Shown: positions 43,122 through 51,364, counted from the first letter of the stretch. The stretch is 64,000 nt of DNA from Pseudoduganella rivuli (GCF_009674485.1 NZ_WKJJ01000008.1:186001-250000), one strand, 5' to 3'. Translations and numbers: made by a program. The notes: generated by a model not told the origin, from the letters alone.

Positions 43122-44613
43122 TGTCTTCTTGGTTCTCTTGTTTGCCCACGGCCAGGTCCATGGTTTGCGACAGGGCTGCCATCTTCCGGGCCGCTTCTGC
43201 CATATGTTCGAGCTGGCTCGTGCTCAGTGCGGGGTCTTGCTGAACATTCAGCGACAAGGTCGCGATCGACATGGCCGCCACTTCCGGATCGTCCAGCTGC
43301 ACCAGGTCATCGGTCGGCGTGAACGTCACGGGCAGGCGCGCCAGTTCGGCGGTGGCGCCTTGCAGGTTCGCTTCGGCGGCGTCGCCCAGCAACGGCAGCA
43401 TCGACGCGCGGTACGATGCGACGGCAAAGCTGGCCGGCAGCACGGATTCGTGCACCTGGACGGATTTCGGCGCTTCCTCGGCCACGCTGGGGAAATTGCC
43501 CAGCGCCGCGAAATCGGACAGGCGCGCGATCCAGTCATTCAATTCCTGCTGCATGGCAGGGTTGTCGTTGATCGTGGTCGGCGCGTCTTCACCGGTCGGC
43601 AAGCCGTTTTGCAGGTTGTTGCCGGCACGGTCGGACAGCAATTCGGTTTCAGCCACGTCGATCATTTCAGCAGGGGTGATAAACAGCGGCACCACCGGCT
43701 GGTCGATGGCGCCGACCGCCAGCTGGGCCAAATCCTCATGTTCCAGCAACCAGCGCTTGATGTCCGTGGTGGACAGGCCGGACTGGCCCAGGTGCACGCG
43801 CTGGCGCTCGATCTGGTTCAGCGCGCGCGAGAACATGCCCTGCATGTTCAGCAGCGCGCTCTGGGCGCGGCCGATGGCCTGCGCCACGCGGTGCGTGGAC
43901 GCATCCGCATTTTCATCGGACGTGATGGCGCGCAGGATTTCCGAACCCTTTTCCACCCAGTCGCACGCCATGTGCCACTTGGCCTGCGATTCGCGCAGGC
44001 GGAATTCCGAGCCGGAGGCGATGGCGTCGCGGAATTCTTCCGTCAATTCCACCAGCCGGCCCAGCAAATGCTGCAACTGCTCGGCGGTAACGCCACCCAC
44101 GGCCTGGGCGCCGGCCACCTGCGACAGCAGGAAGCCCATTTCCACGTCGTCGTCTTCCTTGCCCAGGTTCAGCAGGCTGTCGATGGCCGACAGCACGTTG
44201 CGCGCCATCGGCGTCACGCGGTAGACGCCCTGCTGCGCATCCCATGCCAGCAGCTGGTTCGAGCGCAGGCGCATCAACACGGTTTCCAGGCTTTCCGGCA
44301 ACAGGTAAGCGAGGCGGGTATTGATGTCGGCGCGGGTGAACGACGACACGCTGGTGTCGGCCGCCAGTTCGCGCAGCACCAAGAGGCGCACCAGGACGCC
44401 TTCGAAGCCGCCGTGGAACAGGGCCGTGAACACTTGCAGCAGCGGCTGCGCGCGCTTCAGGTGGTAAACCTGTTCGATCTCATCCGCCGCGATATGGGGC
44501 TGGAAGTGCGCCTGCAGCGCATCGTTCTGCTCTTGCTCAGAGGGATTTACCGCAGTGTTCACTTCGGCTCCCGCTTCCATCGCCAGGGCCACGTTTGCCA
44601 ATATGTCGTTCAT
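43114..44613 (-). CDS. Kleisin-like condensin subunit (MukF/MksF/JetA-like)
   Basis: A 499-residue mostly helical protein, first gene of the operon. An N-terminal winged-helix-like part (LPESLETVLMRLRSNQLLAW then YRVTPMARNVLSAI) is followed by a long helical middle resembling MukF/JetA, for example LGRLVELTEEFRDAIASG and MFSRALNQIERQRVHLGQ. The C-terminal 200 residues are less ordered. It has no enzyme motif. By position and helical make-up it should bridge the SMC heads. Similarity to the named families is by architecture only. Confidence 0.65.
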   Translation of the reverse strand: MNDILANVALAMEAGAEVNTAVNPSEQEQNDALQAHFQPHIAADEIEQVYHLKRAQPLLQVFTALFHGGFEGVLVRLLVLRELAADTSVSSFTRADINTRLAYLLPESLETVLMRLRSNQLLAWDAQQGVYRVTPMARNVLSAIDSLLNLGKEDDDVEMGFLLSQVAGAQAVGGVTAEQLQHLLGRLVELTEEFRDAIASGSEFRLRESQAKWHMACDWVEKGSEILRAITSDENADASTHRVAQAIGRAQSALLNMQGMFSRALNQIERQRVHLGQSGLSTTDIKRWLLEHEDLAQLAVGAIDQPVVPLFITPAEMIDVAETELLSDRAGNNLQNGLPTGEDAPTTINDNPAMQQELNDWIARLSDFAALGNFPSVAEEAPKSVQVHESVLPASFAVASYRASMLPLLGDAAEANLQGATAELARLPVTFTPTDDLVQLDDPEVAAMSIATLSLNVQQDPALSTSQLEHMAEAARKMAALSQTMDLAVGKQENQEDNE

Positions 44614-44672
44614 GCTGATCCGGAGTTGCCATTTTTATCACACCGCAAAGGCAATGCTCGCGGAGGGGCGTC

Positions 44673-44681
44673 AGTATAGCA
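44673..44681 (-). promoter_or_regulatory. Extended -10 promoter of the condensin-like operon
   Basis: On the minus strand TGCTATACT is an extended -10 element (TGnTATACT), 60 bases before the first gene. No clear -35 hexamer is seen. Confidence 0.4.
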
Positions 44682-44744
44682 GTTCCGAAAGCTAAGCTGC
44701 TGAAATCAAAGGCAATCCGTACAACACGGGGCGTAGCGCCCTCC

Positions 44745-45497
44745 TTATTTCTTCACCACCTTTTCCAGCAACTGGTCGACATAATCGCCATCGTCATCGA
44801 CGAAGCGGATACGCACGGGGAACCAGTCCAGCCCCGGCGCCAGCCACAGGTCGACTTGCTGGCTGGCGTCGCTTTTCGGTGGCGATTTCACGAAGTGCAC
44901 GGCATCCACCGTGCCGGCGCCCGTTTGCACGGTTTCCTTGCCGACAGTCTTGAATACCCACGGTTCCGCGTCGCGCCGTCCGGCCACGAAATACGCCCAT
45001 TGCGAGCCCGGCGTGAATTTCTCGGGCGCGCTGCGCGCATTGGCCACCAATTGCCACGGTGCACTGGTGCGGTCCTGCTCGCCGCCCTTGATCGGGTAAC
45101 TCTCGTCGCCTTTGCTGAACGTGATGGTCTTGCTGTCGCGGTGGAAGGTGGCTGTCGTGGGTTCCTTGCGGAAACGCTTTTCGTGGAACGTCTCCGGGGC
45201 CAGGCCGTAATCGTCGATGTCGCCTTCGCTGTGGTTTTCCAGGATTTTGCCGAACAAGCCGGCATGGCTGACCGTGTGCAGGCTGTATTTGCCGTCGCCA
45301 TGGCGCCACTGCACGGTGGCGTCGCCATTGATGGTGATGCTGCGCTGGCGCGCCTTGATGGAATACACCAGGTCGGCCTGCGGCGGCAGGCTGAAGGCAC
45401 GCTTGGCGCTCGGGTGGCTGTCGGCGGCCCACGCCGGAGCCACAATGGCGGACAGCGCCACCACGGCGGAGCTGAGGAAAATTCGTTTATTCATCAT
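44745..45497 (-). CDS. DUF3108 exported protein, copy 2
   Basis: A 250-residue protein with a signal peptide (IFLSSAVVALSAIVAPAWAA). The mature part is a single DUF3108 domain: strand-rich, with VQWRHGDGKYSLHTVSH, SEGDIDDYGLAPETFHEKR, DRTSAPWQLVANAR and VDLWLAPGLDWFPVRIRFVD. The family is periplasmic and uncharacterised. It lies four bases after the stop of a second DUF3108 gene, with the same block order, so the pair is a tandem duplication in one operon. Confidence 0.85.
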   Translation of the reverse strand: MMNKRIFLSSAVVALSAIVAPAWAADSHPSAKRAFSLPPQADLVYSIKARQRSITINGDATVQWRHGDGKYSLHTVSHAGLFGKILENHSEGDIDDYGLAPETFHEKRFRKEPTTATFHRDSKTITFSKGDESYPIKGGEQDRTSAPWQLVANARSAPEKFTPGSQWAYFVAGRRDAEPWVFKTVGKETVQTGAGTVDAVHFVKSPPKSDASQQVDLWLAPGLDWFPVRIRFVDDDGDYVDQLLEKVVKK

Positions 45498-45501
45498 TGC
45501 C

Positions 45502-46623
45502 TTATTTAGCCATCGAGATTTTGCTGACGGTTTGCGTCGTCAGCGCACCGTTGGCCTCCGTATTGCGTATTTGTACAGGGAACCACTGCAGCGATGGCGC
45601 CAGCCAGATATCGAGCCGGGCGGAATACGAGCCCGGTTTCGGCGGCCGCGCCAGGTGCCACGTAACGATGCGGCCCATTTTCGTGTCGATTTCTTCTTCA
45701 CCCACCAGCTGGAAGCGGTAAATCGCCGCATCGCGGTTGTCGCCGACGAGGATGTCGATATCGCCGCCAAACTGGTTGACATTGGCGCGGCCAATGGCGG
45801 CCAGCTGGAATGGAATGGTGGCGCGGTCTTGCGCACCGGTCAGCAGCGGGTAACTGCGCTCACTGGCGGAAAACGTGATGCGCCCTTCGCCGCGCTGGAA
45901 ATGCGTGGCCGTCAGCGAGCGGCCGCGCCGCTTTTCCGTGAACTTGTTCGGCGCGATACCCGCGTCGTCGATTTCACCTTCGCTGTTCAACTCCAGCACG
46001 TTGACGCGCGTGACCAGCATCGACAGGCCCGCTTCCACGCTGACCTTGTACGTGCTGCCATCGGTCTGCCACACCATCTTGCCGGACGCGCTCCAGTTCG
46101 CGCCTTTCGCGTCCGTGCGCGTGAGTTCCAGGTCGAATTCGGCCGATGGCGGGATGTTGACTTTATAACGGCGCGTGCTGGCCTGCTCCAGCGACGTGCC
46201 CTGCTGTTCCTTGTTGCCGGCTTCGGCCTGCACCACCGGCGGCGCGGGTTCCGGTGCAATTTCCGGTGTTGGCAACGCGGCCACGGCCTGTTCGATACCA
46301 GCCAGCGGATCGGCCACGGCGCTGCTGGCCGGCGGCAGCGCGGCAGCGGCATCCGGTTGCGGCAACGGCAAGGGCCGCGCCTTGCGCGGGTGTGGCGGCA
46401 CGGCTGCCGGCGCTTCCGGCGCGATGTCGGGCGGCGGCGTATTGCTGCCTTTTTTCTCCGGCAGCGGCAAGCGTACCGTCGCCACGGAAGGCTTTTGCGA
46501 TATGGCAGGCTGCGCGCCAAGGCGGGAGCCCAGCCAGTCGATGGTGACGAAATGGAGCGCCACAGTGGCCGCGCATAAGGCGAACACACGGCGGCGGCGG
46601 GAAAGGGAAGCAACTAGCGTCAT
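45502..46623 (-). CDS. DUF3108 protein with N-terminal anchor and Pro-rich linker, copy 1
   Basis: A 373-residue protein. A membrane anchor (RVFALCAATVALHFVTIDWL) is followed by about 110 Pro/Ala-rich residues, then a DUF3108 domain with SEGEIDDAGIAPNKFTEKR, DRATIPFQLAAIGRAN and LDIWLAPSLQWFPVQIRN, clearly paralogous to the neighbour. The anchor plus proline linker resembles TonB-like periplasm-spanning proteins, although no TonB domain is present. Start chosen at 46623 before the anchor; the open frame extends further into the desulfurase-side spacer. Confidence 0.82.
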   Translation of the reverse strand: MTLVASLSRRRRVFALCAATVALHFVTIDWLGSRLGAQPAISQKPSVATVRLPLPEKKGSNTPPPDIAPEAPAAVPPHPRKARPLPLPQPDAAAALPPASSAVADPLAGIEQAVAALPTPEIAPEPAPPVVQAEAGNKEQQGTSLEQASTRRYKVNIPPSAEFDLELTRTDAKGANWSASGKMVWQTDGSTYKVSVEAGLSMLVTRVNVLELNSEGEIDDAGIAPNKFTEKRRGRSLTATHFQRGEGRITFSASERSYPLLTGAQDRATIPFQLAAIGRANVNQFGGDIDILVGDNRDAAIYRFQLVGEEEIDTKMGRIVTWHLARPPKPGSYSARLDIWLAPSLQWFPVQIRNTEANGALTTQTVSKISMAK

Positions 46624-46691
46624 GGCGCTAGTGTAACGCGGGAAGCGTCCCCGCCGCTGACACGGTGGCGACGCTTCCCTGCCGGGACGCT

Positions 46692-48599
46692 TCAGCGGCG
46701 GGCGCCCGCGAGGCGGCGTACCACCGCGATCATGCGGTCGATTTCCTCGCAAGTGTTGTAAAACGCGAAAGATGGCCGCACGGTGGCTTCCACGCCGAAG
46801 CGGCGCAAAATCGGCTGCGCGCAGTGGTGGCCCGTGCGCACGGCGATGCCTTCCTGGTTCAGCGCCTTGCCCACTTCCTCGGTCTGGTAACCCGCCAGGA
46901 CGAACGAGGCCACGCTGGCCTTGTCGCGCGCGGTGCCGATCAGGCGCACACCGGGGATCGCCCGCAAATGCGCCGTCGCATAGTCCAGCAACGCGGTTTC
47001 GTAATACGCCACGTTGTCCAGTCCCAGCCGCTCCAGGTAATCGAGCGCGGCGCCCAGTCCCACGGCATCGGCAATATTGCCGGTTCCCGCTTCAAAGCGG
47101 GTCGGCGGCGCGTGATAGACGGTGCGCTCGAACGTCACGTCGGCAATCATGTTGCCGCCGCCCTGCCATGGCGGCAGTTGCGCCAGCAGGTCCGCCTTGC
47201 CATAGACCACGCCGATGCCGGTCGGGCCGAATACCTTGTGGCCGGAGAAGACATAAAAGTCCGCATCCAGCGCCTGCACGTCGACCCGCATGTGCGATAC
47301 GGCCTGCGCGCCATCGACCAGCACGCGCGCACCCACCCGGTGCGCCATGGCCACGATATCGGCCACCGGCGTCACCGTTCCCAGCGCATTCGACACTTGC
47401 GTGACCGCCACCAGCCTGGTGCGCGGATTGAGCAGCTTCGCATAGTCGTCCAGCAGGATCTGGCCGCTGTCGTCGACCGGGATCACCCGCAGCCGCGCGC
47501 CCTTTTCCGCCGCCAGTTGCTGCCACGGCACGATGTTGGCGTGGTGCTCCAGGTGCGACACGATGATTTCATCGCCGGCGCCAATGCATTGCTGGCCGAA
47601 CGTTTGCGCCACCAGGTTGATGGCTTCGGTTGCGCCGCGCACGAAGATGATTTCATTCGGGCCGGCCGCGCCGAGGAAGCGCGCCACTTTGTTGCGCGCA
47701 CCTTCGTACGCATCGGTGGCGCGCGCCGCCAGTTCGTGGGCGGCGCGGTGGATGTTCGAATTCTCATGCGCGTAGAAATACGCGAGACGGTCGATCACGG
47801 CTTGCGGCTTGTGCGTGGTGGCCGCGTTGTCGAACCATGCCAGCGGCTTGCCATTGACCCGTTCCGCCAGGATGGGGAAGTCGCGCCGTACGGCATTGAC
47901 GTCAAAGGCGGGATGCCCCTGCCACTGCGGGCGCTGCTGCTGTGGCGCGTTGCCGCCCTGTTCGAAATAGTAGGCGGGCTGCGCCGGCTGGATGGCGGGC
48001 TGGATGGCCGGCGCCGGTTCCGCGAACGAGCGGCCGCCCGTCAGCAGGCGGCGCAAATCGTCGACACCCGGCAAGGCGAAAGCCTGCGCCGTCACGCGGT
48101 CGTCGGCGCGCGTGGCTTGCTGCGCCAGCGCATCGAGACCGCTGGCGCGCGACAGCGGCTGGTAACTGGCTTCGCCGATAAAGTAATACGGCGCCGAAGG
48201 GGCGCCGGATGGCGGAGATGGACGGTCGATTTGCGGCAGCGCGGCGGCATACGGCGCGGACGCTTGCGGCGCAAGGTGCGACGACTGCGGCGAACCATGC
48301 GCCGGCGCACCTGCCGGCGCGACCACCGGCGTCACGCCCTGCCCCGCCGGCGATGCGGCCGGCGCCGCGTGCACTGACGGCGCGACGCCCTGTGCACCCG
48401 GGACACCATGCGGTCGCGGCGCAGATACGATGGCAGGCGACGCCGCCGGAGCGGACGGCGATTGTCCGCCCACCAATCCGGCCGCGATGCCCGCCGCGCC
48501 CGGCCACTGCGCAAACAGTTCGCCCGCCAGGCGGTTCAGCAAGGCTTCGTCAGGAACGTGCGCCGGAGCGGGGTTATTTGTAGGTGTCTGGATAGTCAT
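46692..48599 (-). CDS. SufS-like cysteine desulfurase, encapsulin cargo
   Basis: A 635-residue protein. The last 400 residues are a group II (SufS-type) PLP cysteine desulfurase: VRRDFPILAERVNGKPLAWF (from about 231), ATTHKPQAVIDRLAYFY, SHLEHHANIVPWQQL, the PLP lysine in FSGHKVFGPTG (near 452) and the persulfide cysteine in VRTGHHCAQPILRRF (near 593). The first 230 residues are a low-complexity Ala/Pro/Gly extension with islands LLNRLAGELFAQWPG, PYYFIGEASYQPLSR and AYYFEQGG. In the SrpI encapsulin system such an extension loads the desulfurase into the shell. It overlaps the encapsulin gene by 26 bases, a strong sign of coupled production. Confidence 0.93.
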   Translation of the reverse strand: MTIQTPTNNPAPAHVPDEALLNRLAGELFAQWPGAAGIAAGLVGGQSPSAPAASPAIVSAPRPHGVPGAQGVAPSVHAAPAASPAGQGVTPVVAPAGAPAHGSPQSSHLAPQASAPYAAALPQIDRPSPPSGAPSAPYYFIGEASYQPLSRASGLDALAQQATRADDRVTAQAFALPGVDDLRRLLTGGRSFAEPAPAIQPAIQPAQPAYYFEQGGNAPQQQRPQWQGHPAFDVNAVRRDFPILAERVNGKPLAWFDNAATTHKPQAVIDRLAYFYAHENSNIHRAAHELAARATDAYEGARNKVARFLGAAGPNEIIFVRGATEAINLVAQTFGQQCIGAGDEIIVSHLEHHANIVPWQQLAAEKGARLRVIPVDDSGQILLDDYAKLLNPRTRLVAVTQVSNALGTVTPVADIVAMAHRVGARVLVDGAQAVSHMRVDVQALDADFYVFSGHKVFGPTGIGVVYGKADLLAQLPPWQGGGNMIADVTFERTVYHAPPTRFEAGTGNIADAVGLGAALDYLERLGLDNVAYYETALLDYATAHLRAIPGVRLIGTARDKASVASFVLAGYQTEEVGKALNQEGIAVRTGHHCAQPILRRFGVEATVRPSFAFYNTCEEIDRMIAVVRRLAGARR

Positions 48600-49503
48600 G
48601 GTATTTACCGATCTCCACATCTTCCAGCACCGCCACCGCGTCGTCCGTCAGCACGGCCAGCGAGCAATACAGCGAAATCAGGTACGACGAAATCGCATTG
48701 CGGTTGATGCCCATGAAGCGCACCGACAGGCCCGGGCTTTGCTCGCCCGCCAGGCCCGGCTGGAACAAGCCCACCACGCCCTGGCGCTGTTCGCCCACGC
48801 GCAGCAGCAGGATCTTGGTCTTGCCATCCTCGATCGGCAATTTGTCGGACGGCACCAGCGGCACGCCGCGCCACGTGAGGAACTGGGAACCGAACAGGCT
48901 GACGGTCGGCGGCGGCACGCCGCGGCGCGTGCATTCACGGCCAAAGGCGGCAATCGCCAGCGGGTGTGCGAGGAAGAAACCCGGCTCCTTCCACACCTTG
49001 GTCAGCAATTCATCCATGTCGTCCGGTGTCGGCGCGCCCGTCAGCGGGAAGATGCGCTGGTCGTCGTGCACGTTGGCCAGCAAGCCGTAATCGGGATTGT
49101 TAATCAGTTCGCTTTCCTGGCGCTCCTTGATGGTCTCGATCGTCAGGCGCAACTGTTCCTTGATCTGGTCGTGCGGGCTGCTGTACAAGTCCGACACGCG
49201 GGTATGCACATCCAGCACGGTGGACACGGCATTGAGGAAATATTCGCGCGGCTGTTCGTCATAGTCGACGAAGGTTTGCGGCAATTCCGATTCGTCGCGC
49301 TGCGCGCAGGCCACGCGTACGTCGCGCGGATTCTTGACCTTGTTGAGGCGGTAGATACCTGCTTCGACGGGCAGCCATTGCAGCAGGTGCACCAGCCAGC
49401 GTGGCGTGATGGTGGATAACTGGGGGACGGTCTTGGTGGCGTTGGCCAACTGGCGCGCTGCGTTGTCGCCAAGCGCCAACTGGCTGTCTGGTACGGCGGT
49501 CAT
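48574..49503 (-). CDS. Family 2 (SrpI-type) encapsulin shell protein
   Basis: A 309-residue HK97-fold shell protein. It is easily recognised by the conserved family 2A blocks DNAARQLANATKTVPQLSTI, WLPVEAGIYRLNKVKNP, SDLYSSPHDQIKEQLRLTIE, FFLAHPLAIAAFGRECTRRG, LTWRGVPLVPSDKLPI and VRFMGINRNAISSYLISLYC. Homologues assemble into about 60-subunit nanocompartments that enclose a cysteine desulfurase and take part in sulfur storage or stress metabolism. No cyclic-nucleotide-binding insert (family 2B) is present. AGGAG eight bases before the ATG; its own promoter lies in the 97-base gap after the XRE gene. Confidence 0.96.
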   Translation of the reverse strand: MTAVPDSQLALGDNAARQLANATKTVPQLSTITPRWLVHLLQWLPVEAGIYRLNKVKNPRDVRVACAQRDESELPQTFVDYDEQPREYFLNAVSTVLDVHTRVSDLYSSPHDQIKEQLRLTIETIKERQESELINNPDYGLLANVHDDQRIFPLTGAPTPDDMDELLTKVWKEPGFFLAHPLAIAAFGRECTRRGVPPPTVSLFGSQFLTWRGVPLVPSDKLPIEDGKTKILLLRVGEQRQGVVGLFQPGLAGEQSPGLSVRFMGINRNAISSYLISLYCSLAVLTDDAVAVLEDVEIGKYHDYPDTYK

Positions 49504-49516
49504 GCTGAACTCCTAA

Positions 49517-49565
49517 TGAGCTGAGTGAATAACGTTATAAGGAAACCGCATCCAGTATCAGCTCA
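49517..49565. promoter_or_regulatory. Inverted repeats over the encapsulin start region
   Basis: TGAGCTGA (49517-49524) and TCAGCTCA (49558-49565) are perfect inverted arms 33 bases apart, enclosing the palindrome ATAACGTTAT (49529-49538). They cover the -10 and the leader of the encapsulin gene and may be operator sites. Confidence 0.35.
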
Positions 49566-49582
49566 GCCATACCATCGTTCAA
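49554..49582 (-). promoter_or_regulatory. Probable promoter of the encapsulin-desulfurase unit
   Basis: On the minus strand TTGAAC (49577-49582) and GATACT (49554-49559) are 17 bases apart, 51 bases before the encapsulin start. The weak hexamers suggest an activator. Confidence 0.45.
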
Positions 49583-49586
49583 CATG

Positions 49587-49603
49587 CTATAGCCACCAAC
49601 TTA
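49587..49603 (-). promoter_or_regulatory. Shared 17-bp motif upstream of the encapsulin gene
   Basis: CTATAGCCACCAACTTA (plus-strand reading) ends four bases upstream of the -35 and overlaps the XRE stop codon. It matches 51365-51381, upstream of the rhodanese gene, at 15 of 17 bases in the same orientation. Candidate binding site for a common activator. Confidence 0.5.
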
Positions 49604-49831
49604 CAGCGCCTCCGCCAGCGCCAGTTCGCAATGGGCCAGCACGCCGGAAGCGGACGTGCCCAGCGCGGCGGCCAGCTTGTCGATGGTGACCAGCGACGGG
49701 ATGGCCGCGCCCCGTTCGACTTCACCGATGTACGAACGGTTCATGTCGGCAGCTTCCGCCAGCCGCTCCTGCGACCAGCCGCGCGCTTCGCGCAAGCGGC
49801 GGATCGCCAGTCCGAATTCACGTGTCAGCAT
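49601..49831 (-). CDS. XRE-family helix-turn-helix regulator
   Basis: A 76-residue single-domain Cro/C1-type regulator: FGLAIRRLREARGWSQERLA, EAADMNRSYIGEVERGAAIP and SLVTIDKLAAALGTSASGVL. It lies seven bases after the serine acetyltransferase gene and before the encapsulin gene, so it is probably cotranscribed with the former and may regulate the locus. GAGGA five bases before the ATG at 49831. Similar short XRE proteins accompany sulfur-assimilation genes in other bacteria, but the signal is unknown. Confidence 0.9.
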   Translation of the reverse strand: MLTREFGLAIRRLREARGWSQERLAEAADMNRSYIGEVERGAAIPSLVTIDKLAAALGTSASGVLAHCELALAEAL

Positions 49832-49838
49832 GGTGTCC

Positions 49839-50810
49839 TCACAGGCTGGCGGCGGGGCCGCCTTCCGGCTGCGCATCGGCCTGGGTGATGGTGCTGCCCG
49901 CCGCGACGCCGCGCGTCAGCCACACATTGCCACCGATGACGGAACCCTTGCCGATCGTGACCCGGCCCAGGATGGTGGCGCCCGCATAAATCACCACGTC
50001 GTCTTCCACCACCGGGTGGCGCGGCAAGCCTTTTTGCAGGGCCCCCGTATCGTCGGTGGGGAAACGCTTCGCACCCAGCGTGACCGCCTGATAGATGCGC
50101 ACCCGCTCGCCGATGATTGCGGTCTCGCCGATCACGACACCGGTGCCATGGTCGATAAAGAAACTGGCGCCGATGCTGGCGCCCGGGTGGATATCGATGC
50201 CGGTTTCCGAGTGCGCCAGTTCCGCGATGATGCGGGCCACCAGCGGCGCGCCCAGCGCATACAGCGTGTGCGCCAGGCGATGGTGGATGATGGCCAGGAT
50301 ACCTGGATAGCACAGCAGCACTTCATCGACGCTGAGCGCGGCCGGGTCGCCGTGGTAGGCCGCCTCCACGTCCGTATCGAGCAGGGCGCGGATGGCAGGC
50401 AGGCTGCGCGCAAAGCGCTGCACGATGTCGTAGGCCCGCTGCTCCGTCACGCCGGCCTTGCGGGGCGCATCGTGGCGCGCGTTATAGGCCAGTTCGCGCC
50501 GGATCTGTTCGTGCAATCCCGTCAGCGCCGTATCGAGCGTGTGGCCGACAAAGAAATCCTCGCTTTCCTGGCGCAAGTCCGCAGGCCCCAGGCGCATCGG
50601 GAACAGCGCGGCGCACAGCAATTGCAGCACGTCGCGCAAGCGCTGGCGGGACGGGAATTCGCGGCCGCCGCACTCCTGGTTGCGCAGGCGCGCCTGGCGC
50701 CAGACGGTGCGCACCTGGCGCAATTCATCGACGATCGGTCCCAGTTCCCAGTGTGGCGTATTGCCCAGGGCGGCGGCGGGAATGGCGGAAGTCAGTACGC
50801 GGTCATTCAT
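49839..50810 (-). CDS. epsC: Serine O-acetyltransferase, EpsC type
   Basis: A 323-residue left-handed beta-helix acetyltransferase making O-acetylserine, the acceptor for sulfide in cysteine synthesis. The N-terminal helical domain (about 1-190) is longer than in E. coli CysE. The hexapeptide-repeat part has IDIHPGASIGASFFIDHGTG, VVIGETAIIGERVRIYQAVT and YAGATILGRVTIGKGSVIGG, with the catalytic DHGTG loop intact. It lies 12 bases after the rhodanese gene. Together with the desulfurase it joins cysteine synthesis and breakdown in one locus. AGGGAG precedes the ATG. Confidence 0.93.
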   Translation of the reverse strand: MNDRVLTSAIPAAALGNTPHWELGPIVDELRQVRTVWRQARLRNQECGGREFPSRQRLRDVLQLLCAALFPMRLGPADLRQESEDFFVGHTLDTALTGLHEQIRRELAYNARHDAPRKAGVTEQRAYDIVQRFARSLPAIRALLDTDVEAAYHGDPAALSVDEVLLCYPGILAIIHHRLAHTLYALGAPLVARIIAELAHSETGIDIHPGASIGASFFIDHGTGVVIGETAIIGERVRIYQAVTLGAKRFPTDDTGALQKGLPRHPVVEDDVVIYAGATILGRVTIGKGSVIGGNVWLTRGVAAGSTITQADAQPEGGPAASL

Positions 50811-50822
50811 CGTGGCGCTCCC

Positions 50823-51332
50823 TTAATCCTGTACCCATGGCAAACCGTGCCAGCGCCAGCCGCCACGGTGTCCCCGCTGGCCCGCGTCATCGAGATCGCC
50901 TTCAAAGCCCTGCTCCACATTGAATACGCTGGCAAAGCCGGCCTTGGTGGCCGCTTCGGCCGCCGCGCCCGAGCGGAAGCCGCTACGGCACAGCAGCACC
51001 AGCACGGCGTCCTTGCCGCCGGCCTTGGCTTCCAGTTCACGCACGAAGCGCGGGTTGCGCGTCAGCGCGGTGCCGGATGCCCAGGTCACGTGCAGCGCTT
51101 CCGGCACGCGGCCCACGAAGACGCGCTCTTCATTGCTGCGCACATCGACCAGCAAGACGTCACCGGATTGCGCCAGGCGCCAGGCATCCTGCGGCGAAAT
51201 GGTCCCGGCGAACGGCAGCCCCGCCGCCTGCGCGTCGGCGCGGGCTTGCTGCAGGGCCGGATCGTCGGCGTTGAGGAGATTGCCGTTGCCGGTGGCAACG
51301 GCGGCTTGCGCGAAACTCGGTGCGGTGCTCAT
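50823..51332 (-). CDS. Rhodanese-like sulfurtransferase
   Basis: A 169-residue protein with one rhodanese domain. ISPQDAWRLAQSGDVLLVDVRS opens the domain and the active-site loop is LLCRSGFRSGAAAEAATKAG with the catalytic Cys near residue 114. A 35-residue N-terminal stretch is specific to this group. The end GHRGGWRWHGLPWVQD is typical of rhodaneses adjoining SrpI encapsulins. It would move persulfide sulfur to or from the desulfurase. First gene of its unit; AAAGGA before the ATG at 51332. Confidence 0.92.
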   Translation of the reverse strand: MSTAPSFAQAAVATGNGNLLNADDPALQQARADAQAAGLPFAGTISPQDAWRLAQSGDVLLVDVRSNEERVFVGRVPEALHVTWASGTALTRNPRFVRELEAKAGGKDAVLVLLCRSGFRSGAAAEAATKAGFASVFNVEQGFEGDLDDAGQRGHRGGWRWHGLPWVQD

Positions 51333-51364
51333 GGCGTCCTTTCGATATGGCTGGTGAGTGCTGT

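Noticed and set aside
39159..43322. Plus-strand open frame of 1387 codons opposite the condensin-like genes
   Set aside because: The deduced protein is rich in Arg, His and Gln with no domain, typical of antisense frames in GC-rich DNA. The minus strand has clear ATPase motifs and coupled genes.
39129..44613. Complete Wadjet defence system
   Set aside because: The three SMC-type components are present but no JetD-like topoisomerase/nuclease gene lies next to them, so only a condensin-like or incomplete system can be claimed.
41968..44679. Plus-strand frame of 903 codons with Ala/Ser/Thr repeats
   Set aside because: It is the mirror of the low-complexity tail of the MukE-like gene and has no ribosome binding site or domain.
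48574..49503. Family 2B encapsulin or phage capsid
   Set aside because: No cyclic-nucleotide-binding insertion is seen, no phage genes surround it, and the sequence blocks match the SrpI/desulfurase group.
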